Source of the DNA: Ooceraea biroi
Lineage: Eukaryota; Arthropoda; Insecta; Hymenoptera; Formicidae
Reading direction: 5' to 3'
Assembly: GCF_003672135.1 (NCBI RefSeq)
Contig: NC_039509.1
Location: forward strand, 7,698,663-7,762,662
DNA: 64,000 nt
In this document: one piece after another, positions 1 to 11,660 of the stretch
How the letters are laid out: each line of letters opens with the position of its first letter
Position numbering within the stretch: position 1 is the stretch's first letter
Position numbers and translations under genes: made by a program
Notes under the pieces: model-generated
The model's database searches: none
What the model was told of the DNA's origin: nothing
Seen by the model: only the letters and a program-made list of their open reading frames with translations

Positions 1-1978
1 TTAGTGTCTGGAATTTCATCTTGAGCCCAGAATTTGCAGAGTATATCTTTGAGCTCATGGTCCGGGACTCCATTATACGATTGAGGATGCGGACTATTGG
101 TAATGGACTGCGGCCGTGATCCAGTGGGTCCAAATAGAATCCAGCCTAGCCGGGTATACTGCGCTGTTGGTTGTTCATCTGTGCCTTGAACCAGGATCGG
201 GGGCGGCAGATCCGACGGAGGTGTCAGCAGAGGCCCGATCACGTTTGCACCGAGAATTATGTCGACTTTACCGGGTATGGCAAATGACGGATCGGCGAGA
301 GCGAGCGGTTGAGTGTGCCTCCAGTTTTCGGTGGATAGCGGCGTAGCCGGAATGCGATCAGTGAGGCTGGGCATAACGTGGGCGACGACGTCGAGTTCGA
401 AGCGAGGTTCGACGCGCGATTGAAGGCGAAGTGACACATCTCCGCGGGTGAAACCGACGGACCGCGACCCGATACCGAGAATCGGGATGGCGGCGGCCTT
501 TCGAGAGAGTTGCAGAATCTGCGCGAGAGATTCTGGAACGAACGAGAGTTCGGATCCGCTATCGAGGAGAGCTCGTGCGGACATGCGCGATCCGTGATCC
601 GAGAAAATATTCACTTGTGCCGTCGGAAGAAGTGTTGAAGATCTGTATGTGTCTACTTTTGTGGAAGCGTGCAACGAGGTGGCTGCGCTGGCGTCGGACG
701 AGGCGGTTGCTCCGGAATGAGGCGTGGAGCTGGTAGTTGGAGCCGTTATCGAGCTGTGCGGAGTTGAGTTCAACGTGGCGATGTGGATTAGCGTATGATG
801 TTGACCTTGGCAAATGCGGCAGCGCTTGAGCGTGCGGCACTCGCTCAGTTTGTGTGCTCCGAGACAATTAAAACACAGTCTTTTCGCGTTCACGATTTCG
901 CGTCGATCCGTGACCGATTTCGCGGAGAAACCCGGACAGCGAGCGATGTAATGTTCTTCGTTGCATAAGGCGCACTTTGAAGACGAGGTAATAGCGGCGT
1001 GAGCTCGAGCTGTTGGCTTCGCTTTAGTGCTCGGTTTTGCTGGACGCGAGGTCTGGTCGGAAGTCGTCTGTGTTATCATTTCCAGTGCTCGCGTGCGCCC
1101 ATCTAAAAACTCCTCAAGTTCGGCAAACGTCGCGGGTTCCGTGATTGCGCCTTGCTGCAGTTCCCACGCCTCGCGAGAGTCAATGTCCAACCGGCCAACC
1201 ATAAAATGCACGAGGAAATAATTCCACGTATCGATAGGCACTTCAAGGGATCGCAACCCGCCTAGAGCTTCGTTGACGGTCGCGAGCAGCTCCTTCAGGT
1301 CGTCAGCAGACTTGCGAGAGAGCGGTTTGATGCCGAACATAAGATCCAAATACGAGCAAACAAGGACGCGTTTGTTGCAGTAACGCGTGACTAACGTCTC
1401 CCACGCTCGGTTAAAGTTGTCATCGGTGACCGCTATATTCGAAATGCGGCGAGCTGCTTCTCCCGTAAGTGATTTTTAAGGTAATGCAGCTTTTCTACCG
1501 GCGGAATGTCAGAGTTATGAATGACCATCGATTGGAAAAGATCTCGAAAAGCTGGCCACGTTTTGTAGTCTCCGGTGAATTTAGGTAAGGATATCTTCGG
1601 CAGAGCTCGAGCGACAGCGCTGCGGGACGTAGCCGAAATGGAGGCATCGAGTGAGGCGTTTGGCTCGGAAGCGGATTTCGGTAGCAAAGCCTGCCAGAGA
1701 GTTAAGAGCTCATCTTTGTTTTGAAAATACGCGGTTTCACACGAATCGTAGAAATCCTTAGCGAAATACTCGTGCGAAGCATAGTCGCCCGACCGAGCGG
1801 CTACTAATTTCGAATGATACTTCTGGTACGTCTGCCAGTTAGATTCAAGCGTTTCTAGCCGAGTGTTAATCGTAATCAGCGTAAATTTATCCTTACCGCT
1901 CTTCTTAAAATTCTCGACGAGGCGGCTTATGCGATGCTGGAGATCTCGCTGGTTTCGGATGATGGCTTCGAACTCCAT
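1..1978 (-). pseudogene. BEL/Pao retrotransposon gag-protease (5' part, runs off window)
   Basis: This is the first polyprotein part of a BEL/Pao LTR retrotransposon. Seen: the start codon is at 1976-1978. A DUF1759-type gag domain follows, with the family phrase LPKISLPKFTGDYKTWPAFR. Downstream (about 1040-800) come three Cys/His zinc knuckles, such as CFNCLGAHKLSEC, which bind the genomic RNA. The aspartic protease motif LLDSGSELSFV lies near 565-600. Near position 130 the family phrase RLGWILFGPTG marks the approach to reverse transcriptase. The reading frame breaks once near 1480-1490, in an A-rich stretch within the gag C-terminus: upstream it ends at a stop at 1433, while the homologous frame continues without a stop. 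Apart from that it is open to position 1. The element lies directly inside its own 5' LTR (2171-2565). Reverse transcriptase and integrase would lie left of the window. Confidence 0.85.
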
Positions 1979-2170
1979 GTTCGAGGATCCTCCTCACGCT
2001 GGCTGGGTGACGAATCAGATGACGGCGAAGCTGAGTGCGGGTGGAGAGATGCGAGCGGCCAGGAACACGCCGTGCGATGATATGACTCTTTGCGAGGGAC
2101 AGTACGTTCGAGAGCGATCCACGAATTGAACGAGTGAAACAGTGGAGATCCGGCTCGAAGGACCATTTAA

Positions 2171-2565
2171 TGTTTAGAGACTGATTAGGATAGAGGCGTT
2201 GTTTTCGGTGAAAAGCGAGTTGGTCGAGTTCTTGAATTCTGGTAAATGAGTTGACGTGATTTATTGCACTGAATAACTCGAGGTTCGCTACTCCGAATTG
2301 ACTCTACTTTTCTCAGAGACGACCGAAATGATAGTGTCCGACAATAGCGTCGGGGAGAGCGAAGATTCGCATGCTAGCGAGCAAACCGTCGTGGATTCCG
2401 CTTATTGGTTCGAACGGGCCGAACGGGGACAAAACCGACAATACAGGCGTCAAAACAAGCTCGGCTTGACATAAAGAGCGATAGATTAAGATCGATCGAT
2501 GTAGTGATCTATACGAGACACCTTAAAGTGCGATAGTGTAATTGCCGATCGGATTGCCGGTAACA
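2171..2565 (-). repeat. 5' LTR of the BEL/Pao element
   Basis: Read on the minus strand, the segment starts TGTTACCGG (2565 downward) and ends CTAAACA (2171), giving TG...CA ends. It contains an AATAAA signal near 2263. A primer-binding-site-like sequence, TGGTCCTTCGAGCCGG, follows within five bases (2151-2166), as expected for a 5' LTR in front of gag. The partner LTR lies outside the window, so the exact ends cannot be confirmed by comparison. Confidence 0.6.
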
Positions 2566-2579
2566 GGGCTCATCATCAC

Positions 2580-2830
2580 TAGTTGTACTATCATTTCCTA
2601 AAGCTGTAGACGCTGTTCTCTTTATTTTTGAGGAGGCAAGTGTGACAGGTGTGACTTGGTGATTTACAAAATATATCATCTAACTCGTTATAGAAGCTAC
2701 ACGTCTTTGGAGCATTCCCAGATTTGGAGTTATGATCCTTGACAGCCATGTACGCCTTACTTAAGTTTTTCCACTTATTTTCAGTCTGACAAGGGAAGTA
2801 ACACAACTGTCCCTCACCGATTTTGATGGG
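2580..2830 (-). pseudogene. Myb/SANT- or MADF-like DNA-binding domain fragment
   Basis: A 71-residue open stretch (2591-2806) reads TENKWKNLSKAYMAVKDHN, then NAPKTCSFYNELDDIF. This is the classic pattern of the SANT/MADF-like domain found in insect transposon-derived regulators: a tryptophan in helix 2, then the C-x-FYxELDxIF signature in helix 3. There is no N-terminal helix 1 in frame and no downstream domain, so it is an isolated exon or, more likely, a transposon remnant. It sits just outside the BEL/Pao LTR. The family is known from Harbinger-type elements and host genes; which of these applies is not visible. Confidence 0.5.
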
Positions 2831-3619
2831 CTTTGGATATGTTGTAGAGCATCGAAAAATATTAGACCCATATTTTTTTTAGCAGCGTATCTCAACGTTT
2901 AGGGGTTGAAATAGCTCCTCGAAGATAATGAATTTTTTCATTTTTAGCGATTGTCTTTGAAAATATAAGATATATGAAAAAATGGTTTATACAAAAGTTT
3001 TATAGTATTTTATACTCTTTACAACGGTGTATTCATATTTTTTGAAATGTCAAATTTCTTAATTTACCTCCACCCCTACCCCCTTATTTTTGCAAAATTT
3101 AAGAACTTGGTAAGAACAAAAATTGAAGAGCATCGAATGCCAAATCCAACCATATATAATACTATTATGTTTCCACGATTCACTTTTTGGGAAAACGAGT
3201 TGAAAACATTGTGCTATAGGCGCCGCGCTGTACGTAGGTGTTGCGTTATTTCTCTGCAGTTGCGCTGTACTCAATAACTGCATATTGTGCATATTGTCTG
3301 ATACTATAATATGAAAGCGAATTAATCCTCATCTGTTAGATGACTCATCTGTCGATAGGCTGCCCCATCGACATAATCGGCATTGTCTCTCGCGACACTC
3401 GAAGACGCCTCGAGTGGGGATAGTAGCGAAGTCCGATCAGGCCAAAGTGAAGTAAAATAGCCGCAATGCGTATAATAAAGAAATCTTGGCTACATTTTCT
3501 TGACGTAGTGAATGATTCTGTATTTATGCGCAAGGTGACACAGAACATCTATTTATAAATGTCCGCTTTGATTGTTGATTCTTTGACGACGTGCATATGT
3601 TTGGACTTTGATTCACTTT
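2831..3619. other. Unassigned AT-rich stretch
   Basis: I see no credible coding frame, repeat pair or RNA gene. Several short open frames overlap each other on both strands and have no recognisable motif. Confidence 0.4.
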
Positions 3620-3832
3620 TGTTGGGCGCAGTGGTGAACAGGAAAGGCAAAGAGGAATCGTATAAACGTAAACGTGTAGTTATGCTCAAGCGAACGGTTT
3701 ATTCAGTAGCGTAGCTCACTAGCCAGCAACGGTCGGCCGTAGCACGTACATTGCGCGCAGCAGCACAGGGCCGTACAATGCGTGTTCTGAAATATATCGC
3801 AATTACTAATTCATTACCAACACTCCCCCTTG
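3620..3832 (-). repeat. 3' LTR and polypurine tract of Copia element 1
   Basis: On the minus strand the LTR starts TGTTGGTAATG at 3822 and ends GCGCCCAACA at 3620 (203 bp). It contains an AATAAA poly(A) signal near 3706. The bases just upstream (3823-3832, minus strand AAGGGGGAG) form a polypurine tract, the plus-strand primer of reverse transcription. This fixes the orientation and identifies the segment as the 3' LTR of the pol region next to it. Confidence 0.75.
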
Positions 3833-3858
3833 AATAAATAATCGCGAATGTTTCGCTT

Positions 3859-6724
3859 TTAAACTGTTAAACCCATGTTTTTAATACAATCTTGAAACTT
3901 CAGTTTCGACAAAGGTTTGGTTAATGCATCTGCCATCATCTCTTGGGTGGTGACCTTGACGACGGAGATCTTCTCCTTCTTGGTTAACTCCCTCAGGAAG
4001 TGGTGACGGACATCGATGTGCTTAGATCGTCGCCGATACCCGCCGTCTCTCGCAAGATCGATTGCCCCTTTGTTGTCACAATAGATCTGCGTAGCCTGCT
4101 GTACTGCCGGAGAGTCGAGTTCTGCCAACAAATAGCGCAGCCACAGCGCCTCCTGACTGGCGCTGGATAACGCCATATATTCTGCTTCGGTTGTCGACAG
4201 GGCCGGAGTCCTTTGACGTTCGCTCTGCCAAGACACGGCACCTCCTTGAAACCTAAAAAATGTACCTGAAACAGAACGTCTTTGATCTTGGTCATTCGCC
4301 CAATCTGCGTCGCTGAAACCCTCTAATTTGGCGTTTCCATCACGACTGTATTCCAGTTTTACATCTCTGGTACTCTTAAGATAGCGGAGAATCCGCTTGA
4401 CTGCTGTCCAGTCCGGTTTCCCAGGGTTTTGGTTGAAACGACTGACCGCGTTGATAGCCTGAGCAACGTCGGGTCGCGTACCCACGCTTACATACAAGAT
4501 GCTGCCCACTGCTTCTCGGTAAGGCACTGCTCTCATGTCAACTTCTTCGGTCGTCTTCGGAGCCATTTCTTTGCTCAATACTTGATGCTGGCTTAACGGA
4601 GTACCTGCTGGGTTAGCTTCGTCCATATGGTATCTTTCCAATATTCGTTGTATATAGGCGCGCTGGTTTATCCATAACTTGCCTCGCTGTTTATCTCTCT
4701 CGACTTCGATACCTAAAAAGTGTTTAGCTTCTTCTAAATCCTTCATGTTGAATTTACTCGCCATGGACTTCTTGGTTTCCATAATGACGTCTTTACTATT
4801 CGCCAAAATAATAATGTCGTCTACGTAAATCGCAATTATTATTTCCTTACTTCCTTTAAATTTATAATAAATGCATGAATCAGCTTTAGACTGCTCGAAA
4901 CCCATCTTCGTTAACGTGGAATCTAATTTCTTGTTCCAAACTCTTCCACTCTGCTTGAGTCCATACATGGCCTTATTAAACTTCCATACTTTATGTTCTA
5001 GGCCTCTCTCGGTAATTTGTTTCGGTGGACGCATATAGACTTCATCGTTTAAGTCTCCTTGCAGATATCCGGTGGTGACGTCCATTTGATGTACCTCAAT
5101 ATCGTATTTAACTGCTAGTGCGAGTAGCACTCTGATCGAGTTATATCGAACTACCGGAGAATATACTTCGTTGTAGTCGATTCCTGTTACCTGTGAACAT
5201 CCTCTCACGACCAATCGGGCCTTGTATCTTTCGGGTTTTCCTGTGGCGTCTGTCTTAATCCTGAAGACCCACTTTGTGTCTAAGATAGTTTTATCATGCG
5301 GAAGGTCGACCAAGGTCCATGTTTTCATTCCTTTTTAAAGAACGTATTTCTTCGCGCATAGCTTGTATCCATAACTGGCGATCCGGTCCGTTTAATGCTT
5401 GTTGTACGCTAACTGGCTCCGTAGGACTCTCGGTTGTAGTCAAATAAGTCAAGAAGTCGTCTCCGTAGTCTTTCGTCTTACGGGTTCTCTGCGATCTTCT
5501 TAACGCGGACTGTTGTGGAGCTGGAGGCTGATCGTTAGCTGCCACAGCCATTGCTTCTCCAGCCTGGTCACTCTGAAGTGCACTGCCAGATTGCTCGGAT
5601 GGTGCCTTGTGTTCACTCTTAGTATCGATATCAAAATAAATATCTTTGGATCCATTGCTCGATATTATTTCTGCATTATCTTCTCGGTCACTCTCGTTAC
5701 CTCTATCTTCTTCACCGTGGACATATAAAGGTTAATGAAGGCTTTCGTCAATCTCCTTTTGCGGTATATCTGTCGCTGTCTCGTAAAAAACGACATCTCT
5801 GCTCCTAATAATTGCTTTCGTACTTGGGTCTATCAATCGATAACCCACTGAGTCCGTGCAATATCCGACGAAAATATATTCTGCAGCTTTTGAATCCCAT
5901 TTTAGGCGCTTTTCTTTAGGGATATATGCTAGCACCTTGCATCCGAATACACGAAAGTGTGAAAGATCCGGCTTGTTATCCGTCCACGCCTCCACTGGTG
6001 TCATGTCCTTCAATCCTTTAGTTGGGGCTCTATTTACAAGATAGGCTGCCATAGACACAGCCTCAGCCCAATAACACACAGGTAGGCTAGTTTCCATCAG
6101 CATGGACCGCGCCTTCTCTACTAGGGTACGATTCATTCGCTCGGCGAGTCTGTTCAGCTGCGGTGAATATGGAACGGTGAGTTGGTGCTTGATTCCGAAT
6201 TTCGCTAACAATTTCTCTAACCTTCGATTCACGTATTCTCGTCCGTTGTCCGTTCGTAGTTTTTGTATTTTGCGGCCGGTTTCGTTCTCTACTTGCGCCC
6301 GAAAATCTTCGAAGCAATCTACTACTTCGTCTTTCGTTTTTATAAAGTATACAAAAACCATTCTGGTATAATCGTCGATCAAAGTTAAAAAATACTTCGA
6401 TCCTCCGATGGACACGTTCTCCATGGGACCGCATAGGTCTGAATGCATTAGTTTTAAAATTCGCGATGCCCGTTTTCCAAGTTGATGTTTAATCAACTTG
6501 GAAAACGGGCATCGCGGTAAACGTTGCATTTTACCTTTTACGCAGGAGACACAAGGTGGTGCGTTGCTTCCCTCACTGTATCTTGTGTCAGTAGCCATTC
6601 CTTGATTTAAAAGAGACATACTGCGTCGATTTATATGTCCGAGACGTTTATGCCACAGCTCTTCGGAAGGTTCGCTCACAGCTGCATAAGTTGTAAACTT
6701 TGGTGCTGTATTCAATTTATACTA
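3859..6724 (-). pseudogene. Copia (Ty1/copia) pol: integrase, reverse transcriptase, RNase H
   Basis: Order on the minus strand: GAG-pre-integrase zinc motif (ELWHKRLGHIN, then CVSCVKGK, 6660-6530); integrase core with D (LMHSDLCGPM), D (LRTDNGREY) and E (AERMNRTLVEKA); a charged linker; RT with the catalytic YVDD (about 4820); and RNase H, with TEAEYMAL at about 4190 and HIDVRHHFLRE at about 4010. The gag, nucleocapsid and protease parts are missing: homology begins near 6725 and upstream sequence is unrelated. Breaks: an in-frame TAA at 5732-5734 after the integrase, and a frameshift in an A-rich run near 5320-5335 at the start of RT. RT-RNase H itself is a single 489-codon frame ending at 3859. 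A perfect hairpin lies inside the integrase coding region (6462-6516). It is an inactive 5'-truncated copy. Confidence 0.9.
6462..6516. repeat. Perfect 25-bp inverted repeat inside Copia integrase
   Basis: Positions 6462-6486 and 6492-6516 are exact reverse complements, separated by 5 bases. The frame stays open through the hairpin. It adds about 15 residues between the zinc motif and the integrase core, compared with what I recall of related copies. It looks like a templated inverted duplication. Confidence 0.85.
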
Positions 6725-7052
6725 CGAACTGTTCTCAGATAGATCATAAAAATTTGTCTTATAGATCATGTAAGATTCTTTACAATTCTTCTTCAGATAC
6801 AAAAGAGAATTCGCAATGAATGCGAAATAGTGTTTAGATAGAGTTCCATTAGAATACTATGTAAGCACTATTTTTTGAATTCATTGCGAATTCTTATAGA
6901 GCATAAAAGGAATTCCTTTTATAATATTTAAAGGACTCAGAACTGATGACATACAAATGATATCTTTTTGAACTCTTAAGAGTACTTTTCGAATAGAAAT
7001 GGGATGGAAAAAGACTTCATTTCCTAATTCGGGAATTTAAAAAGAATTCTTT
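6725..7052. other. Unassigned junction between Copia and LINE
   Basis: About 330 bases join a 5'-truncated Copia to a 3'-truncated LINE. The stretch is AT-rich. It contains five GAATTC sites, two of them within longer palindromes (near 6903-6922 and 7036-7058). No coding frame was recognised. Confidence 0.4.
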
Positions 7053-8452
7053 TTAAATTCTGTTTGCTATCTGGGTAGTTATACCTTCCTGTGTACCTTT
7101 CTTGTTCGGCAAACTCATCACAATTTGTTCTAATTTCCCTAAGTTAATCATTTCAAATTCATATATAACTTTTTTATTTACAATAGGATATATAATTCTT
7201 CTATTTATCTCAACCTTCTCTTCTCCCTCTATAGATTTTACTATATTATCTATACTCTGTACATAAAATAAATTAAATTTATCCGCTATATTGCACCCAC
7301 AATCTCCTTCTAATATTTCAAAATCAATATTTTCTATTTTCTTAAACCCCATTTGTTCCCCTTTTAATACTTCTTTTAATGTTTTCCACATCTTTACAGG
7401 ATTATTTTTATTGTAATCTATCAAATTTTTATAATATTCTTTCTTTTTGGTCTTAATAAGTTTAACTACACTGCATTTCTCTCAAATTTAAATTGTAACC
7501 AATCTTGCTCCGTGTTTGAAAACAGTGCTCTATTATACGCTACATCTCTAATTACCACTACTTCTCTAATTTCATCTGTATACCATTTTTTTCCTTCCCA
7601 TACTTTCGGTATTCTAAATTTCTTTTTAGGTGCTACAATATCCAATACATTCACTATACTATTAACAAAATTATTAGCTTTCACATTCACACACAATTCC
7701 TGTCCTTGTATCTTATTTTCTTCCATTAATAAAACAAAATTATCTACATTAATTTTACTATAATTTCGACCCCACCATTCTTTATATCTATCCTCTAAGT
7801 CTTTTATTTTTAATTTAATTTGAAGTCAAGCATGATCTGTTATTTTCGGTTCTTCGCATACCTGTATATTTATTTTCCTATTCGCAAAAATCAAATTAAT
7901 AATTGTTTGACTATCTTTTGTCACCCTCGTTGGCTTATCTACATATTGTTTCATGCCTAATCCTAACATAATCGTATGTATCTTTTTTGTATAAAACGAA
8001 TCCTCCAATATATTTATATTAAAATCTCCCACTATAATACAATCTCCTTTTAATACTAATCGCTCTGTAATGTCCTCTAAAAAGTCTACAAAAACACTAT
8101 CTGGAGCACTTGGCGAATGGTACATTACAGCTATTGATCCTTTGTACCATTTTTCCTTTACTTCTATAGCTACACACCAACAGTTCGAGTTCGTTTTTTC
8201 CTGCAAGGTTATATCATATCTAATTTCTTCTCTAATATACAGAATGACGCCTCCTGTATGTCTATTCTCACTATCACATCTAACCATATCGTATCCTGGC
8301 ACGTTTACTTCACAATTACTTATATCTTCCGTTAGTCGGCTCTTCGACAGCGCTAGGAAGGCAGGATTCCTTTTCTTCATAACCTGGTGTAAAATCTCGT
8401 CCTTATGGGCTATCCAGCTCTGTGCATTGGTGTATAGAATTTCGTCCATCAC
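7053..8452 (-). pseudogene. LINE ORF2 (copy 1): APE endonuclease and linker, reverse transcriptase missing
   Basis: The frame opens at 8452. It shows an apurinic endonuclease-like domain of Jockey/CR1-group non-LTR elements: YTNAQSW near the start, TGGVILYIREEIRYD, YHSPSAPDS, the catalytic GDFNIN (about 8010-8030) and the terminal ITDHA at 7830. The usual catalytic glutamate (TETR) is replaced by LSKSRLT, so a key residue is lost. There is an in-frame TGA at 7826-7828 and a frameshift between 7424 and 7466. Homology stops near 7053, just before the RT domain. It is related to the second LINE copy at 20,587. LINEs are normally truncated at the 5' end, so loss of the 3' RT half means a later deletion or insertion. 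Confidence 0.8.
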
Positions 8453-8464
8453 TTCATGTAGTTG

Positions 8465-9780
8465 CTATTTGTTATTGTTTGTGCTACTTTGCCAGCCTAT
8501 TCTTCTTTTCTGCTCCTCTAATATCCTTTTAAATACCGGACATTCTGGATCCAGTACATCATGCTCATCGTTTATTTTCAAATTATAAGACTGTATCTTA
8601 TGCATGCAATTTACACACTTCTTCTTTCTTAACGTGCATTCGCTCTCCTTGTGATCTCCTGTACATTTATGACAGGTTTCCTGTCTTGTGCAGTTCTTTG
8701 CAATGTGAAAATATCCCCAGCAATTGTAGCATCTTATGACGCTAACATAATTAGACACAATGAATTTTCTCCATCCTATATTAATTTTACCTTTCTTTAA
8801 TAATAATTCATGCGTTCGTTCATCTGTCTCTAATATCAAATTACCTTATTCTCGTCCTCTTCTTCTTGGTTGTTTGTCCTCTTCTTTTCTGCCTTTTATT
8901 ATCTTCTTCAATATCCGTAAACAAAATCCTTTTTCAATTTTATTCTGCTTCTTAATTACATCTATTAAACTATCTTCATTTAATTTCATCTCCTCCTCTC
9001 CAATTCCAATAATTTTAACTTTCAGTTTCTTCTGTATCGGCTCAGCAACCTCATAATCTTTACCTAATTTCTCTTGCACTGTGTTTTTTAATGTTTCTAT
9101 TTCTTCTCCAGTTTCGCAGCCCAGCACTACTGTACCTTTGTTACCTTTTCTCATTTTCGTTATCCCTACTGCAATATTTTTGATGTTTATCTTCTCTTTT
9201 ATTACTTTCTTAGTATCTTCACTTCCCTGTTGTACTTCAGGTTTGACAATTATGATGCTTTCTTTCGCTTTCTCCTTCACTATATTGGAGTAGTTCCTCT
9301 GAGTTGTTCCTCCAGCTCCCAAATCAACTATTTCTCCTTGAATCTTTTGTTTCATCTCCCTTAATTCTCTTCTTATATCTCTCAATTCTTCTTGCACTAC
9401 TTCCTTTATCATCAATTTAATTTCCTTTTTACATACCATCTCTCATTTCTTAAAATCCAGTCAATTTTCAAGTCGATACCAGATGGTTTCTTCACACCTG
9501 CTACAGAATCCGAACTTCCAGCAGATTCCGCTGTACACAGCCTCTCTCTTCCACTCTTTGACATGATCGGAGTTCTATCCTTTTCCTTTTCACTTTCCAC
9601 TGAAAATTTTTCATATGGACCATCACATGCCACCAGCTCATTGTATTTATTATACACCTTATGTTTACAAACGCACCCCGGGTGCAAAAATATCTTATTG
9701 CATCTTTTGCATGCTGTTACAATGTTTTTAATTTCCTTCTTGCATGCAGAACATTTATATTCCACATAATCGTCTTCCAT
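8465..9780 (-). pseudogene. LINE ORF1 (copy 1): gag-like RNA-binding protein
   Basis: The start is at 9780. The N-terminal part has a treble-clef or PHD-like cysteine array (CSACKKEI, CKRCNKIFLHPGCVC), probably zinc-binding. A lysine- and glutamate-rich, coiled-coil-prone middle follows (about 9430-9250). The C-terminal part carries three CCHC-type knuckles (CYNCWGYFHIAKNC, CHKCTGDHKESEC, and a CVNC motif; 8735-8590), typical of I/Jockey/CR1-group ORF1 proteins. Breaks: a frameshift where the first segment (to 9412) overlaps the second (from 9439), and an in-frame stop at 8846-8848. ORF1 ends 12 bases before ORF2, the usual spacing in these elements. Confidence 0.8.
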
Positions 9781-10059
9781 GCCGAATTTATTCGTGATCG
9801 CAGCTTACCATACGGTCGTCCACGTACACCGCGAGGCCCGTGTCAGCAAATATGTCTACCTGTCAGACGACGACCGAAAATTCCAATGGAATATATTCAG
9901 TTCTCACGTCTACAATAGAGCACATCTCGGCTAGATAACATGCACAGCCATCGTTGGTTCAAGAACTCATCACATGGACATATTTTTAAAATGTTTTAAT
10001 CACTTGACACCACTAAACACAAACAATTATTACGGAGCGATGTGACACACGTCCGACTC

Positions 10060-10171
10060 GATAGAGAGAGAGAGAGGGAGGGAGGGAGAGGGAGAGAGGT
10101 AGAGAGAGAGGGTAGGGGAGGAGGAGGGGAGGGGAAGGGAGAGGGGGAAGAAGAGAGGGGAGAGAGAGAAA
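10060..10171. repeat. GA/GGGA-rich purine tract
   Basis: Imperfect GA, GGA and GGGA microsatellite; the plus strand is almost pure purine over about 110 bases. Open frames here on either strand are repeat artefacts. Confidence 0.9.
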
Positions 10172-11162
10172 GTTATATGTGTATGTGTGCAAAAACATGG
10201 AAATTGTTAAAGAGTATTTTCAAAACTTGGTGTTTGAATGGAGCGCGTTATGTGAATGCGGCTCTCGTGTGAGCGATGGCGCTGAGCGATGAGTGGGGAT
10301 CGATTGATCGATCTTATGGCAGCACAATATCATAAAATCTCCGGTATGTGAATGTGGAAATATGTACCAAACCGCCAATCATGTTTTTTTGGCAGTGTTC
10401 ATTACTTAATCAAGAGCGCACGTCCTTAGTTAGCGCGATTATTAGTCATTATTCTAGTGGCCCGATGTGCCTAGAGCAAATTCTTAACGATGTGAATCCA
10501 AATATAACATCGGCAGTAGCGGAGTTTATTAAGGCAATTCCAATGAAGATATAATAGTGTTATTTACAAAGTGTTTCTTCCGAGTGGGTGATTAATTTTA
10601 AGGTGCATAAAGATATATTTTTATAACAAGAATTTAATATGTAGGCAGTATATTACTTTACGGCATTGTTTATACTTTTGTTTTTCATTAAATGTGTCCC
10701 GAGTACGCCGTATTCGACCCTCATAAGAGGCAGTCTCTAGATATTTTTTCGTTGTTTTCGTTGTTTTATAGTAAAAAAAGCTATTCTGTCAAAGTACAAA
10801 TTAAATATGTTAACTAGCGCAATATAGATATAAGATACAAGATATACATGTTAAATAGTAACAGTAAAGGTGCAATTAGGTATGTTAACTGCCGTAATAC
10901 ACATACGGTACTAGACATATCGTTAAATAACAATAACAGCGTACAAATTAGGTATGTTAACTATATATTGTAAAGTATGTATGGTGCTAAACGATGTGAT
11001 CTAGAGTTGTAAATGGCACAGGCGAGCGGATTAATCAATGCGAGGTGTAAATCAAGCTCCTTTAGTTGTAATCAGCTAGGTGTAAGGGTATGAATATTGA
11101 AGCGTCCAGCGTTAAGCTATAAGTAGGTAATACTCATATGTAGGTTGCAGTTTTGTGGCCTT
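10172..11162. other. Unassigned intergenic stretch
   Basis: No gene recognised. The only structure I see is the degenerate tandem repeat at 10,795-10,965. The short open frames lack motifs. Confidence 0.4.
10795..10965. repeat. Degenerate tandem repeat, about 74-bp unit
   Basis: The phrase AATTARRTATGTTAACT recurs near 10,798, 10,875 and 10,947. It is followed each time by related AT-rich sequence containing CGTTAAATA or TGTTAAATA. Confidence 0.55.
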
Positions 11163-11575
11163 TGTTCGGAACATTTTGGAGGCGAAGCAAAACAAGTTAA
11201 GTTTAAGGTTCTCTCGATTACCGACTGTGCTATATGCGAAAAATGTACTCACTGGCCAGATGGCGTTGCCAAGGCCCTATACCTTTTTTACAATAAACCA
11301 ACCGATTGATCGATCCTATGTGGATGTATGCTTTTTTGTTTTTCCATCGCTTTGGCGCTTAATCGTTGAGTTCTGGCGTTATACTTACTTACCTCGTGCG
11401 CATAAGATATTAGGACTGATATTCATATTACATTCATTTAGTTGTACAAGATTTATGTTCAACAAGTATAATACATTATAATTATTTGTGTGACATTAAA
11501 TCAGTCGTAAATCACGAATACATCCGCTGCACTTTACTATTTATCGATAAGTCCAACAGGTTATGGGCCCAGGAG
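11163..11575 (+). repeat. 5' LTR and primer-binding site of Copia element 2
   Basis: The segment ends GTCCAACA at 11,558, and GGTTATGGGCCCAG follows immediately (11,559-11,572). That sequence is the Copia-type primer-binding site complementary to the anticodon half of initiator methionine tRNA. An AATAAA lies at about 11,293. The left end is my best guess, from the TGTTCGG at 11,163; no second LTR is available to fix it. Confidence 0.6.
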
Positions 11576-11660
11576 AACACGTGTCGATAAGTGCACCAAG
11601 TAAAAAGTGAAAAATAATAGTAAAACGGACGGAAAGACTTCAAAAAATTAAAAAAGAACA

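Noticed and set aside
5513..5728. Plus-strand frames across the Copia linker and integrase (5513-5728, 5856-6044, 6102-6371)
   Set aside because: Antisense to the Copia pol frame.
8070..8588. Plus-strand frame across the LINE endonuclease
   Set aside because: Antisense shadow; the minus strand carries the recognisable endonuclease motifs.
11155..11481. 108-codon frame across the Copia 2 LTR
   Set aside because: It overlaps the LTR and its AATAAA; no motif.
11559..11575. Methionine-tRNA-like sequence
   Set aside because: Only the primer-binding-site part is present; it serves the Copia LTR and is not a tRNA gene.
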